DNA of 64,000 nt, taken from assembly GCF_001704415.2 (NCBI RefSeq), contig NC_030836.1, positions 29,052,001 to 29,116,000 of the forward strand. The letters run 5' to 3'. The notes under the pieces are model-generated. The model worked only from the letters and a program-made list of their open reading frames with translations, was not told where the DNA came from and did no database searches. Below, one piece after another: positions 1 to 11,586 of this stretch; within the stretch, counting starts at the first letter, position 1; each line of letters opens with the position of its first letter. This DNA is from Capra hircus. Lineage: Eukaryota > Chordata > Mammalia > Artiodactyla > Bovidae. Both the position numbers and the translations under genes were made by a program.

Positions 1-337
1 AGTCTGAGACCAGCAGCTTCTGCTTTTCTATGATAACCACCTTGGAGCTCCTCTCACCTAGCCTATCCAGCCACCCCAGGAGGGAGGGCCTCGTTTTTAA
101 TCTCCACTGGGCACAAACTTGGGATCCAGAGAGGTGACTTGTCTGGTACTTGTCAGCCAGTAAGTGGTTGATCTGGAATTCAGGTCCGGGTGTGTGAGTA
201 CGCCAGAGTTTACATTCCTTATTTAACTATTTATTAATTTTTTTTTGCTTCTTCTCTTTTCCTTTTAGCAGAACTTGAGTTGAAAGTGTATCCCACGGGG
301 AGGGAGGTGGGAGGGGGGTTCATGTTTGGGAACGCAT

Positions 338-438
338 GTAAGAATTAAAGATTTTAAAATTTAAAAAAAATAAAAAAGTAAAATTAAAAAAAAAAAAAAA
401 GAAAGTGTATCCCACGGACCCATAAAAAAAAAAAAAAT
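338..438. repeat. A-rich low-complexity stretch
   Basis: Repeated poly-A runs, with the phrase GAAAGTGTATCCCACGG occurring on both sides (near 281 and 400). It looks like slippage or a local duplication around an A-rich tail. Confidence 0.6.
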
Positions 439-555
439 TAAGTGTAAAAGGTCTTAAACACAAAGAAGGTCTCTCTGCCACTCTCACCCCTGCTCTCTTA
501 GTTCCTTTGCATTCTTTGAATATTCGATTCCTGTGGAGACATAGCCACGTCAGCA

Positions 556-850
556 TGTAAGTCATTTGGTCGAAGGGCGTTGGAGATACACGGAACACTG
601 CTTTCCACCTGCTTTTCTGGAGTTTCGGCGTGTGCTTGGGAGGTCTTCTGGTGGCGTTGTGTTGACACGTGCCTCTTCACAGCTGCATAGTGTTTCATGC
701 GTTATTTGTGTGCTGTTGCTTCTAAACAGGTCCTTGTGGATTTTCGGTAGATTTTCAAGTCATTTACATCTTTCGCTGTTGCAAATGGTACTGTGTGTAA
801 AGATCATGATGGAAATGTTCGTGCAGACGCAGGAGACTTTTCTGTAGAAG
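556..850 (+). mobile_element. L1-like 3' segment
   Basis: CAGCTGCATAGTGTTTCATG and a following CTGTTGCAAATGGTACTGTG resemble the 3' part of mammalian L1. It is degraded. Confidence 0.4.
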
Positions 851-1555
851 TAACGATGGAATTCCCAGGCTAAGGGGATTTCAACAGATATTGCCAAGTC
901 ACTTCCAAAAAGGTCACCATGATTCACCCTGATCTTAGAAAGGGCCTGTTCCCCACCTCCTCCAGCTCTGGCAGGCCTCTGGAGCTTTGCTATTAAGATC
1001 AGTGAAGAACAAGCCTTTCCTCTGTGCCATTATATTATGTATTGTAAGCTGCTCATTCATGTCCTTTGCCTGTTTCTCTGTTGATTTGTTGACTTGTTTC
1101 CTTATTGACTTGCATGAGCAGATTATAGGCTAAAGGGAATTCTTTTGGTCTGATACGCATATGTTAGGGGGGTACTTTTCCTCGTTTGTCATTTGTCTTT
1201 TAACTGTTCATTCTCCCTCTCTCTCTCTTTCGCCATTCTTCCTTCCCTTCTGCTCCTTAAATCTTTATGTTGTTGCATTTCCCTTTTCTTTTATAGCTTC
1301 TGAAGTTTTGACTTAAAATCTGTAACTCCGTGTCTTCAATATAAAACTATTTCAAAATGGAAAGCATAACAGATTCCCATATGACAGCCAGATTTGCAGA
1401 TGTTAATGTTTTTGCATATTATATCTGATGTTTTAAAAGAAATAAAGTGTTTAGAAGAATAGAACGGAGCCCTGACTCTGTAATCCATCCCAGTCTATTT
1501 GATCTCTTGGTGAATGTAATAGTCACCAAGAGTTGGGTGATTCCTCCATTTCTTT

Positions 1556-1775
1556 TTTAAACTTCTAATTTTATATTGGAGCATAGCTGATTAACAGTGT
1601 TGTGACAACAGCCAAGAGACTCAGCCATATATATACCTGTATCCATTCTCCCCCAGACTCCCACCATCCAGGCTGCCACATAGCACTGAGTAGAGTTCTC
1701 AGTGTGCTGTACTGCAGGTCCTTGTTGGTTACCCATTTTAAATGTAGCAGTGTGCACATGTCAATCTCCATGTTT
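1556..1775. mobile_element. Probable L1-derived 3' segment (ruminant/cetartiodactyl type)
   Basis: Resembles an L1 3' segment by GCTGTACTGCAGGTCCTTGT, GTTACCCATTTTAAATGTAG and flanking text. Assigned from memory, family uncertain. Confidence 0.35.
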
Positions 1776-1959
1776 TTTTAAAAATTCTTATAGCTCACAT
1801 ACCATCTGTAGAGTCTTGTTTTATGTGTTTTTAAAGTTAATGAGATCACACTACTTGTATCCTTTGACAGCATTTTAAAAAGCTTAAGCATCAGGTTTAT
1901 CCTAATAGATCCATATGAGGAATTTTTTCAATTTAAGTCACTGTATAGTATTTAATTGT

Positions 1960-2442
1960 GTGATGATACAGAGTTTGTTCAGCTGTCCCTCTGTTTGTGG
2001 ACATTTAAGGCATTTTTCGGAGAAGGCGAGGGCACCCCACTCCAGTACTCTTGCCTGGAAAATCCCACGGATGGAGGAGCCTGGTGGGCTGCAGTCCATG
2101 GGGTCGCAAAGAGTCGGACATGACTGAGCGACTTCACTTTCACTTTTCACTTTCATGCATTGGAGAAGGAAATGGCAACCCACTCCAGTGTTCTTGCCTG
2201 GAGAATCCCAGGGACAGGGGAGCCTGGTGGGCTGCCATCTATGGGGTCACACAGAGTCGGACACAACTGAAGTGACTTAGCAGCAGCAGCAGCAGCAAGG
2301 TATTTCTTTTCCTTTGCTTTTGCCACAGTGCTGCAATAAACATCCTTGGTGTGTGTGCACATACAAAGGTGAGTTGCTCTGGATTATACAGGGAAGTGGA
2401 ATTACCGGATTGTAGAATACACACACCTTCAGCCTTACTACT
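1960..2442 (+). mobile_element. L1-like segment split by BOV-A2
   Basis: TTTGTGGACATTTAAGGCAT on the left and CAGTGCTGCAATAAACATCC on the right of the first BOV-A2 are consecutive in L1 3' sequence, so the SINE inserted into an older L1. Confidence 0.6.
2018..2296 (+). mobile_element. BOV-A2 SINE
   Basis: Two Bov-A monomers joined by the CACTTTCACTTTTCACTTTC linker, ending in an AGC repeat tail. Near-identical flanks AAGGCATTT and AAGGTATTT look like the target-site duplication. Confidence 0.95.
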
Positions 2443-2717
2443 CGGAGAAGGCAATGGCACCCCACTCCAGTACTCTTGCCTGGAAAATCCCATGGATGGA
2501 GGAGCCTGGAAGGCTGCAGTCCATGGGATCGTGAAGAGTCGGAGATGACTGAGCGACCTCACTTTCACTTTTCACTTTCATGCATTGGAGAAGGAAATGA
2601 CAACCCACTCCAGTGTTCTTGCTTGGAGAATCCCAGGGACAGGGGAACCTGGTGGGCTGCCGTCTATGGGGTCTCACAGAGTCGGACACGACTGAAGCGA
2701 CTTAGCAGCAGCAGCAG
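2443..2717 (+). mobile_element. BOV-A2 SINE (second copy)
   Basis: Same structure as the copy 150 bp to the left, with an AGC tail. Flanks CTTACTACT and TTTACTATT are a likely degraded duplication. Confidence 0.95.
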
Positions 2718-2724
2718 CTTTACT

Positions 2725-3838
2725 ATTAATAGACACTATGAATTACTGTTCTAAGCCTTATGTCAGTGAACTCCTGCCACCAGTGTGCAAGAAGTCACAT
2801 TTGGTTTTAATCTGCATCCGCTGGTCACTTAGTGAGGCTGGACATCTTTTGACGTTTATGAGGTGTGTGGGTTTAAGCTGTGAATTGCCTTCTCCTGTCC
2901 TTTGCTTTATTCTCTTCGGTTTCTTGGTCTTTTCCTGTTTGATTGGAAGGATTACTGCTATATCCAGGTATTTGTTGATGATGTGCCATCTCTGACTTGT
3001 CCAAGGCCAAAACTCCTTACCACTATACCACCGCCTCTGCCTGTGGCTGGGCAGTTTTGTGAGGATATGTTCTGCAATGGGGTACTGCTCAGGAGAGAGG
3101 TCTGATCTGGGGTCTGGGCACCTTCTCTAGGAGGTGATATACCCAAAAAGGGAGAGTGGCTTCTCCAGTGAAGCCTCATCCCTCTTCTCCATCCCATGTT
3201 CTCCCCACCCCAGCAGCACACCCTGGGCCTGGCTAGGACATGGGATCACGTTTAGTTCACGCAGAGTCTGGGTGGCAGTGCCCTTTCCCTGGGCAGCTGT
3301 GTGCCCCATGTAGTGTGTGAGTTCACGCAGAGTCTGGGTGGCAGTGCCCTTTCCCTGGGCAGCTGTGTGCCCCATGCAGCGTGTGCAGTGGCCCCAGCAG
3401 CTGGGAGGAGAGGTGAGTGCAGTTATGGTTGTGGTTGCAGATGGTGCTGTGATCTCTTCTCCGTGCTGGGCTGGGGCAGACCTTGAACAGAGAGGGACTA
3501 CCACATGCTGGGGGACAGGGGAGTGGCCCAGACCAGGAGTCACCTTCAGCTTCCAGGGCCCAAGTGCTTTCTCTGGACCTGGCCGGTATGGAGGCTGCAG
3601 GCTGTCAATCCTGGGCTGTGTTTTGAGTCTCCCACGCCTCTGAGAATATATTCTTGCTGCTCTCATTTCCCAGATGAGAAGTGAGGCCCAGGACATGTTG
3701 AACCTTGTTGAGGGACACCCAGCCCCATGACCACCTGGGTTGAACCCCAAGTCTGTGTCCAGACCCCTTTCCTCCACTTCCAGGAGGCCAAGGGTACTTG
3801 GAGGTCTGGGGCTTGCCAGCTGGGGTGTTAGCCCAGGC
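2725..3838. other. Non-coding stretch, 5' part of the ST3GAL4 locus
   Basis: Contains only the 66-bp tandem duplication. Open frames here lack recognisable domains. Confidence 0.5.
3254..3385 (+). repeat. 66-bp tandem duplication
   Basis: Units 3254-3319 and 3320-3385 differ at two bases. It creates a repeated peptide in a spurious minus-strand frame. Confidence 0.9.
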
Positions 3839-4097
3839 TGGCCCTCTTGAGCAAGTAAGATGAAGGGAGGTTTCCTGGTCATAGGGTGTCTGCAGGCTTG
3901 GAGCCCTCCTGGCACCCCACAGGGTGTGCTGGCATCAGCTCACAGTGTGGTCCAGGCACCTTGGAGCTGGTAGTGATTGAAGTGAGTCAAAGGTAACAAT
4001 AGCCAGTTCTGCAGAAACAACACCTTCTTGGTATAAAGGAGTGTTTGTAAGCATAGCATCATCCACTTGGCAAAAAAGCATGGCCCTGGCTGGCTCT
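3839..4097 (+). repeat. Left arm of 259-bp inverted duplication
   Basis: Reverse complement of 5431-5689 with about seven mismatches by hand count (about 97% identity). Both arms have the same length and similarity stops abruptly at both ends. I do not recognise it as a SINE, LINE or DNA transposon. Confidence 0.9.
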
Positions 4098-4944
4098 GCA
4101 GGGTCCGGAACTGAGCCTCTAACAAGCCCCCGGCGCCTTGTTTGCCCAGGTCATTGCAAAGGAAGGGTCTGGAATGTTTTAACTTGACGAAGTTTTCCGT
4201 TCATACTTGTTCTGCTAATTTGCTCATTCATTTAGACATCTGTTCATTTCAATATTCGTTACTTACCCGCCACGCATCAGGTGTTACATTTGGTGCTGGA
4301 GATACTGTGGGCTCTAAGAAGTCGCTGCTTTCCTGGGTCACCAGATCTCCTGAGTACGGGAGATGGTGTGGTGTACCTGCTGCAAGTGGAGATAAAACAG
4401 GGCAGTGGCGCGGAACAGACTGCGGGGGTGATGGGGGAGCCTGGGACCCTGCGCCGGGAGGAAGCTTGAGTACCAGGACCCTCGAGGCGTGGCTGGGAGA
4501 GCAGCCTGGGCTCGGGTCCCACCAGTGATACCAGGTCCCTCACCGTTTTTATTGTAATCAACCCCGACAAGGACCCAGATGAGAAATTGTTGACTCTGAC
4601 CTCGCCTCCACCTCCATCCTTAGATGGGATTGGGGTGCAGATGGGGGCTTGTAAGCTAAGATTTTTATCTTTGGGGAGGGGAGGGTGTGTTTAGGAGGAG
4701 GGTGTGTTTAGGAATCCCCAAGGGTGAAGCCTTGGGGATTCACCCGGGACTTCCTTAGTTCAGTTGGCATCCAGTTCTGCACCATATAAAGTTCAGCCCT
4801 TAATGCTGTGCTTTTGGTCAGAAAACAGACTGAAAAACAGTGTTTTTTCAGTGATGTTCTGATCTACCCACATGCCACAGAGTTGCGGCCTTTGGATTCC
4901 ACTTAGCACACGAGGCAGGAGTACTGTCACTCTTTCTGGGTGTT

Positions 4945-5155
4945 TGCTATGTCCCTGGAGGATCAAATAGTAAAGAATCTGCCTGCAAAGCCAGAGACCC
5001 AAGTTTGGTTCCTGGGTTGAGAAGATCCCCTGGAGAAGGGAATGGCAACCCTCTCGAGTATTCTTGCCTGGGAAATCCCATGGACAGAGGAGCCTGGTGG
5101 GCTACAGCTCATGGGGTCACAAAGAGTCGGACACGACTGAGTGACTAACACTTTT
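4945..5155 (+). mobile_element. Bov-tA SINE
   Basis: tRNA-Glu-derived head (AAAGAATCTGCCTGCAAAGC) and Bov-A body (CTTGCCTGGGAAATCCCATG, GTCGGACACGACTGAGTGAC). It lies between the arms of the inverted duplication. Confidence 0.93.
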
Positions 5156-5430
5156 TTCTGTGTGTTTTACCTACCTTCTCTTGTTCACCACAACAACCAA
5201 CCTGGGAGGGACTCTCTACCTCCATTTTGCAGATTGGGAGACTGAGGCTTAGGGATTCTTAGTGGTTTCCCCAAAGTCATAGTCTGGTAAGTGAACAAGG
5301 CAGGGTTCAGTCCTGGAGGCCAGTCCCCCCCAGTCACAGCTTTTGGCCAGAGCAGGCAACAAGGTCCTGGGGAGGCAGTTCCTCCCTACCTGCTTGCCAG
5401 CCATCATGGTGGTCCTCTGGGCACCTGGGA

Positions 5431-5689
5431 AGAGCCAGCCAAGGCCATGCTTTTTTGCCAAGTGGATGATGCTGTGCTTACAAATACAACTTTATACCAA
5501 GAAGGTGTTGTTTCTGCAGAACTGGCTATTGTTACCTTTGACTCACTTCAATCACTACCAGCTCCAAGGTGCCTGGACCACACTGTGAGCTGATGCCAGC
5601 ACACCCTGTGGGGTGCCAGGAGGGCTCCAAGCCTACAGACACCCTATGACCAGGAAACCTCCCTTCATCTTACTTGATCAAGAGGGCCA
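5431..5689 (-). repeat. Right arm of 259-bp inverted duplication
   Basis: Inverted partner of 3839-4097, separated from it by about 1.33 kb. The intervening DNA holds a Bov-tA SINE and unique sequence. Confidence 0.9.
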
Positions 5690-6009
5690 TGCAGGGAGGG
5701 GCTGAGAGCCAGTCCCGGGTGGGATGCCAGGGTCAGGAGGAGGTTAGGTGCAGGCAGAGGGGAGGCTGGGCTGGTGGGCCAGGTGGTACTTGAACTGTGC
5801 CTCTGCGGAGGGGACGTAGACAGAGGAGAGGAGGGTCTTTGTGACTCTGATGCACTTGAAACCTGAGAACCTGAGGATGGTGGTCTTTACACTGACCAAG
5901 AATCAGTGTAAAGGAGCCCTTGGCCTCCCCGCCGCAGGGTAGCCCTCTAGAAGCGGATTCACCTTCATCCACGCTTCTGGTGCTTCTAGGGGGCCTGGGA
6001 GACTGGTCC

Positions 6010-6190
6010 AGTGCCGTCCAATAGAAATGCAATGGGAACCACTAAAGCAAGTCACATAGGTAATTTTAAATTAAAAAAAAAAAGTTAATTTAGCCACATG
6101 TTCAAAAAGTAAAAATAAGGTGAAGTTAATTTTACTATTTTAACCCAGTATAGACAAAAGACTCTTTCAGTGCGAGATCAATGTAAACAA
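6010..6190 (-). mobile_element. MER58-like hAT-type DNA transposon remnant
   Basis: CAGTGCCGTCCAATAGAAAT followed by an A/T-rich body and TTAGCCACATG resembles MER58-type elements. Named from memory. Confidence 0.35.
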
Positions 6191-6315
6191 TTTTTTAAAA
6201 AAATATGATTGCTTTCTAAACTGACGGCTCTCAGAAGGTCAGGCTGAGGCTTTTGCCCCTGGGCCGCCCACAAGGGGAAGTGTGGGCTGCTGGTTGGCCA
6301 CCTCAGTGTAAATGA

Positions 6316-6532
6316 AGCTTCCCTGGTGGCTCAGCAGGTAAAGAATCTGCCTACAATGAAGGAGACCCAGGGACCATCCCTGGGTTGGGAAGATCCCTTC
6401 GAGGAGGAAACAGCAACCCACTACAGTATTCTTGTCTGGGAAATTCCATGAACAGCAGAACCTGGTGGGCTTTAGTCCATGGGGGTCTCGAAGAGTTGGA
6501 CACGACCGAGCAACTAACACTTTCATGCTTTC
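6316..6532 (+). mobile_element. Bov-tA SINE
   Basis: CTTCCCTGGTGGCTCAGCAG head, GGGTTGGGAAGATCC box-B region, GAGTTGGACACGACCGAGCA end. Confidence 0.94.
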
Positions 6533-6544
6533 ACACACTTTCAA

Positions 6545-7610
6545 TGTGAGCAGTTTTTAAGGTGATTGTTTACTGTGTTTGGTAGTGAGTCTGAAATCCA
6601 GTGTATGTCCCCTGGCTGACAGCACTCCTCGGCCTGGTCTGGCCACTTGAGGCTGCAGTCACCTCTCCCCGGATGGGATGCCACGGGGCTGGTGCCATCC
6701 ACCGTCTTCAGCAGGGGCATCTGGAAGCCAGAGGGAGGGAGGGGACTGGCCATACTGGTGGCTTCAAGCCCCAATCCTGTAGGGCCTTTAGCTTAGACTC
6801 CTGGGAGCCGGATTCATCTACTCCTGGGTGGGAGGCATGAGGGAGGAACAGTGCAGATCCCCGGCCACACCGGAGTTTCACTTTGTTTATTCTCATGAAC
6901 CTGTATTATTGATTCTACCCCCCATCATAACACTGCAGCTTTTTTACTGAGCGAATGGAATTCAGAGCTCCTGCCTCACCCGAGCTGACTCAAGAAATAT
7001 GATTTTCATGTGGCGTCTTGTGATGTCTGTGGTGTCTTGTGACTGGCAGCTGATAAAGTGGACAATATCAGTGTTTCTTTACAGGAGGTTGCAGGCCGGG
7101 GCTGTTTGAGACGCTGGTTGTAGAGGCTGGGGTACCCTGTGGACCCCACGGGTGGGGAACAGAGAGGCTTCCTGGCCTGCATGGGGAATCTTCTCCTTTC
7201 CTCCAAGCTTGGATGTCTGGAGAGGTGCCACGTCTGCCCACTGGTGGGCCTTGAGGCAGTTGGTCAATTACTCTGCCCTTTGCTGCCTCACAAGAGCCTG
7301 GAGCCAAGACCAGCTCACTCCCCACCGGTCCTGTGAGATCATGCTGTGTTGTTCAGGATGGGTAGAAGGCACAGTGCAGCCTGTGTCTAGCTATCAGTCA
7401 GGCCAGAGGGGCTGGAGTGGGCATCTGATCTATTACCGCTGCCTCTTCCCCTCTCGCTCGGCCTGCTCTGTGACAGTGAAGTTCCTGACAATTAGATCCA
7501 TTGATAAATTCAACAAATTTGTATCTAGAGCCTGCTGAGTGCCAGTCACTGTTACAGACATGGTTGATCCAGCCTCAAGCAAAACAACAGAAGTTCTTTG
7601 CAGGCGGGGA
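6545..7610. other. Unassigned non-coding stretch
   Basis: No exon, RNA gene or clear repeat recognised. ST3GAL4 5' non-coding exons could lie anywhere in the first 16.7 kb, but I cannot place them. Confidence 0.4.
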
Positions 7611-7613
7611 GTA

Positions 7614-7832
7614 CAGGTGCACAAAGTCACTTCCATCGTGTCTGACTCTATGCAACCCAGTGGGCAGTAGCCCACCAGGCTCCTGTCCATGGGATTCTCT
7701 AGGCAAGAATATTGGAGTGGGTTTCCATTTCCTCCTCCAGGGGATCTTCCTGACCCAGGGATCAAACCCATGCCTCTTATGTCTCCTGCATTGGCAGGCG
7801 GGTTCTTTATCACTGGTGCCACCCAGGCTAGG
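7614..7832 (-). mobile_element. Bov-tA SINE
   Basis: Minus-oriented copy from TGTCTGACTCTATGCAACCC to the CTGGTGCCACCCAGGC head. Confidence 0.93.
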
Positions 7833-7839
7833 CAGTCGA

Positions 7840-9150
7840 GGAGAGGGATCTAAAATGTCAGGTGTTGGGGTTTTTTTTTAATGGGAGGTGGAGAAGATGA
7901 GTGGAAAGCTGAATGGGGAGGTATCAAGCCTATGTCTGGGGGAAAATATTCCAGGCTGAAGGAACAGCTGGTGCAAAGGTCGAGAGCAGGGGGTAGGCCC
8001 AGCCCAGTCAAGAACAGTGAATCCTGTGTGAATGAAGCAGAGTAAATGAGGAAAACAGGGAAGGAGGGCAGAGAGGTGCTGGCCAGGAGATCGCATGCAT
8101 CCTTACAGATCAGAGCAAGGGCTCGGCCTATCTCGCTGGGTAGACGGGAGCTGTAGAGGTGATTTTGAGCTGAGGAGTGGTGATTCAGATGACTGGTCAT
8201 TCTAGAGAATTACAGTTAGTGGACCACACCCAGGAGTGGCTGAAGAGAACAGAGCAAGAATCAATGACTTGTGTCCTCGCCTTGCCTTGCCTCCCAGTTG
8301 TATTAGTTACATTCAAGTCATCGTCCACACTAGGCCCTTGTTAAGAAATAAAATACGCCTTGCAAGTTTGCGTCTGTTGGAAAATATGCGATTTGACATT
8401 TTTTATCTTTAATCACAATCTGTCCCAGATAAATAATAATTTAGGGAATGTCTGTAACTTAAATACTCGTTGGGCCACCTTCAGGAAAAAAATGCAAAGA
8501 AATAGCTGTACCTGGAAGCTAGATGCAAATTTCTGGCATAATAGAAAATATTATTATAACACGGGCATAATAAAATTAGGAAATTAAAAACGTCACCATC
8601 CAGCTCACACCGCCCCCTGGAATCACAGCAGGGGACTCTTAAGCTGAGGAACCGCTGTGGGTTTACGTGGCACCTTCGAGATTCACACACCTCGGGGCTG
8701 GAGACGTGCCCGGAGATTCCCGAGGTGAGGTGTTTCGAGTAGATGTAGCACAGACCTGCTCTAAGGTTCCACAGAGTAGCCACACCAGTTCACGGGCCAG
8801 GAGACCTGGCTTACCAGCCAAGGGCTGTTGATTCCCTGCCAGTGAAGTGGCCTGACCGTGAGAAACTGAACGCAGGCCTTGCCAGCGTTTGTGGAAGTCT
8901 GGTGTCCAGATGTGGGGGGATGGTAATCCCATGAACACAGCTGTGGACATTGAGGACAAGCTGGGGGGTGGGGGGCGGGCTGGAGACTGTCTCACTAGGA
9001 AGCCTGCCTGAGAAGGCGCGAGGGAGGCTCCTCCGAGCTCTCATAAGCCTTGGAAGTACTTTGATGTAATGGAGGGCAACTTCCTCGAGTTGCTCCAAAG
9101 AGCTGCAGGTGGGCTTTCCAAGGATCTTGGCATCTTCACCAGCTGGTTTA
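7840..9150. other. Unassigned non-coding stretch
   Basis: Nothing recognised apart from a mildly CpG-containing part at 8.6-9.0 kb. Confidence 0.4.
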
Positions 9151-9154
9151 GGGG

Positions 9155-9305
9155 TGGTAGAGGGCAGGGGTTAGGAGCGTGGCCTCTGGAGCTCAGCTTC
9201 TCACTAGCTCGGTGACCCTGGGCAAGTTGCTGACCCTTTCTGCACCTCATTTCCCTATCTCCAGGGTGGAGATAATAATAGTGTTTAACTCACAGGGTTG
9301 AGATC
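9155..9305 (+). mobile_element. MIR SINE
   Basis: GGTGACCCTGGGCAAGTTGC, GCACCTCATTTCCCTATCTC and GATAATAATAGTGTT match the MIR core order. Confidence 0.75.
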
Positions 9306-9335
9306 ATACTTTAAAAAGAGTCTTGCAGTGTAGCT

Positions 9336-9512
9336 TTCACATTCAGTAATGTCTGGAGACATTGTGGGTATTGGAACTGGAGAGTGGGAGTCTCACTGGC
9401 ACCTAGTGGGTAGAGGTCAAAGGTGCTGGTAACCAGCCTGCAGTGCCCAGGACAGTCCCCACGGCGATGACTCACTTGGTCCCTAAAGCAATGGCAGTGA
9501 GGTTGGGACCTG
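9336..9512 (+). mobile_element. MER20-like DNA transposon remnant
   Basis: GTCTGGAGACATTGTGGG, GGCACCTAGTGGGTAGAGG and CCCAGGACAGTCCCCAC follow the MER20 order as recalled. Confidence 0.5.
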
Positions 9513-9572
9513 CCCCCTGGTGTTGTACACAGTGAGTGCAGAATACGTTTCAGGATCATAAGAGATGTCAGG

Positions 9573-9798
9573 GGTTTCCCAGGTGGCTCAGTGGTAAAGA
9601 ATCCACCTGCCAATGCAGGAGACCTAGGAGATGCAGGTTCCAGCCCTGGGTTGGGAAGGTCCTCTGGATGAGGAAATGGCAATCCACTCCAGTATTCTTG
9701 CCTGGAAAATCCCATGGACAGAGAATCCTGGTGGTTACAGCCCATGGGGTAGCCAAAGGATTGGACACTACTTAGTGACTAAACAACAGCAAAAACAA
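9573..9798 (+). mobile_element. Bov-tA SINE
   Basis: TTTCCCAGGTGGCTCAGTGG head to TTGGACACTACTTAGTGACT and an ACAACAGC tail. Confidence 0.94.
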
Positions 9799-9851
9799 GG
9801 GATGTCATACATTTTAAAATCTCATCTTATCACTTGTGTGTCAGATGTTTA

Positions 9852-9934
9852 TATTGGATTGGCTAAAAAGTTCGTTTGGGTTTTTCTGGAAGATGTTATG
9901 AAAAACCCAAACAAACTTTTTGGCCATCCTGATA
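9852..9934. mobile_element. Mariner-type MITE (hairpin)
   Basis: TTGGCTAAAAAGTTCGTTTG on the left pairs with CAAACAAACTTTTTGGCCA on the right. The ~80-bp near-palindrome is flanked by TA, as in ruminant mariner derivatives. Confidence 0.8.
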
Positions 9935-10463
9935 AAATATCTGCTAGGTTCTAGGCACTATAATAGAGACTGAAGATATAAAGCTGGCCTGGACCTCAGA
10001 GGTCATAGTCTCATGGGCAAGATACGAAAACACTTAACAGTGTAATATAAAATTATATTATGTGATAAAGCATCTTCTTTAGGCTACGTGCTGTCATAGA
10101 CTGTTGGTATAAACAAGCTTATAATTGGAGAGGTCAGAGGATAGTGGGCAAGCCATGAAAATAGTAATTATATAATACAAAATTTTACTATCTGATAGGT
10201 GCTAAAATCAAGACATAAACAATATTGTGTGGAAAGAAAAACATTGCCGAGAATTGTCAGAAAACACTTCATAGAGGAGGGCCTGTTTGAGCCAATGGTG
10301 CAGGAGCGAGATTGTTGAGGCTAACAGTGGGGGCCTGGGGTCTTCGTATAGGAGGGAAGCCTGTGCAGAGGGGTGGGGATTCTGCAAGAAAAAGATGCTC
10401 CTGCAGGTACTAGGAGGAACTAGGAGGTGGACGTACAGAGCTTGTGGCCTGGGACCGAAGCAC

Positions 10464-10673
10464 CCTTGTTGTTTAGTCGCTGTGTCTGACTCTTTTTGAC
10501 CCCATGGACTATATATAGCCTGACAAGCTCCTTAGTCCATGGGATTTCCCAGGCAAGAATACTGGAGTGGGCTGCCATTTCTTTCTCCAGGGGATCTTCC
10601 TAACCCAGAGATCAAACCCTCATCTCCTACACTGGCAGGCGGATTCTTTACCACGAGCCACCAGGGAAGCCCA
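10464..10673 (-). mobile_element. Bov-tA SINE
   Basis: TTGTTGTTTAGTCGCTGTGT through CGAGCCACCAGGGAAGCCC. Confidence 0.93.
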
Positions 10674-10927
10674 GTGAAGCACCCTGGTTGCCTATACAAA
10701 GAGCTGTGGTTTTTCACTGAAGGAATGGGGAACAATGAAAGCAGGGGGATGGTTTGTCCACTTTGTTTTTTAGAAAGATACTGTGTAGGTAGTTCCGAAG
10801 AAGTGGCTCGAGCGAAGAAAGACTTGTGGTGAAGGGACCAGTTAGGAAGTGGAGAAATTGAAGTGAGATCCAGAATCAGTCTATGGTTCAGGAAAACTCT
10901 ATGGTTCAGGAAAGCTGCTTTCAGAAG

Positions 10928-11011
10928 AATTGGGTTGGCCAAAAATTCCTTCGGGTTCTTTGGTACCAGCTTATGCGAAAACCTGAACCACCTTTTTGGC
11001 CAACTCAGTAC
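10928..11011. mobile_element. Mariner-type MITE (hairpin)
   Basis: TTGGGTTGGCCAAAAATTCC pairs with CCTTTTTGGCCAACTCA. It is the second such palindrome, about 1 kb from the first and more degraded in the middle. Confidence 0.75.
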
Positions 11012-11161
11012 TTCCGAAGCTCTAGACTATGTGACCTTTATGCTGCAATGAGCTGTATCAGGCTTTGCACCCCAGTGCCTCCCCAGTATTTAGTGGGAGT
11101 TCAGCAAGCATTGCTGGAATGAGGAACCAACAGTAGAATTGATGGCATTTAGCCGGGATGG

Positions 11162-11417
11162 TCAGAGAAGGCAATGGCGCCCCACTCCAGCACTCTTGCC
11201 TGGAAAATCCCATGGACCGAGGAGTCTGGTGGGCCGCAGTCCATGCGGTTGCGAAGAGTCGGACACGACTGAGCGACTTTTCACTTTTCACTTTCATGCA
11301 TTGGAGAAGGAAATGGCAACCCACTCCAGTGTTCTTGCCTGGAGAATCCCAGGGATGGGGGAGCCTGGTGGGCTGCCGTCTATAGGATCACGCAGAGTCG
11401 GACACGACTGAAGTGAC

Positions 11418-11450
<33 letters not shown>
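11162..11450 (+). mobile_element. BOV-A2 SINE with long AGC tail
   Basis: Two Bov-A monomers plus about ten AGC units (11421-11450). CAG-type triplet tail of potentially variable length. Confidence 0.95.
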
Positions 11451-11452
<2 letters not shown>

Positions 11453-11586
11453 GATGGTGTGAAGGGAAGGGGGACATTGGATGGATGAACTGATGAGAAT
11501 GTGGGGTTGGGAGGGTACGGACAGACGGGGGTCCAGTTTTGGACATGTTAAGTGTGAAAACTTTAAGATCATTAAGGGTGGATGAG

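Noticed and set aside
3127..3915. 262-codon minus-strand open frame
   Set aside because: No recognisable domain. It contains a duplicated peptide caused by the 66-bp tandem repeat and runs into one arm of the inverted duplication.
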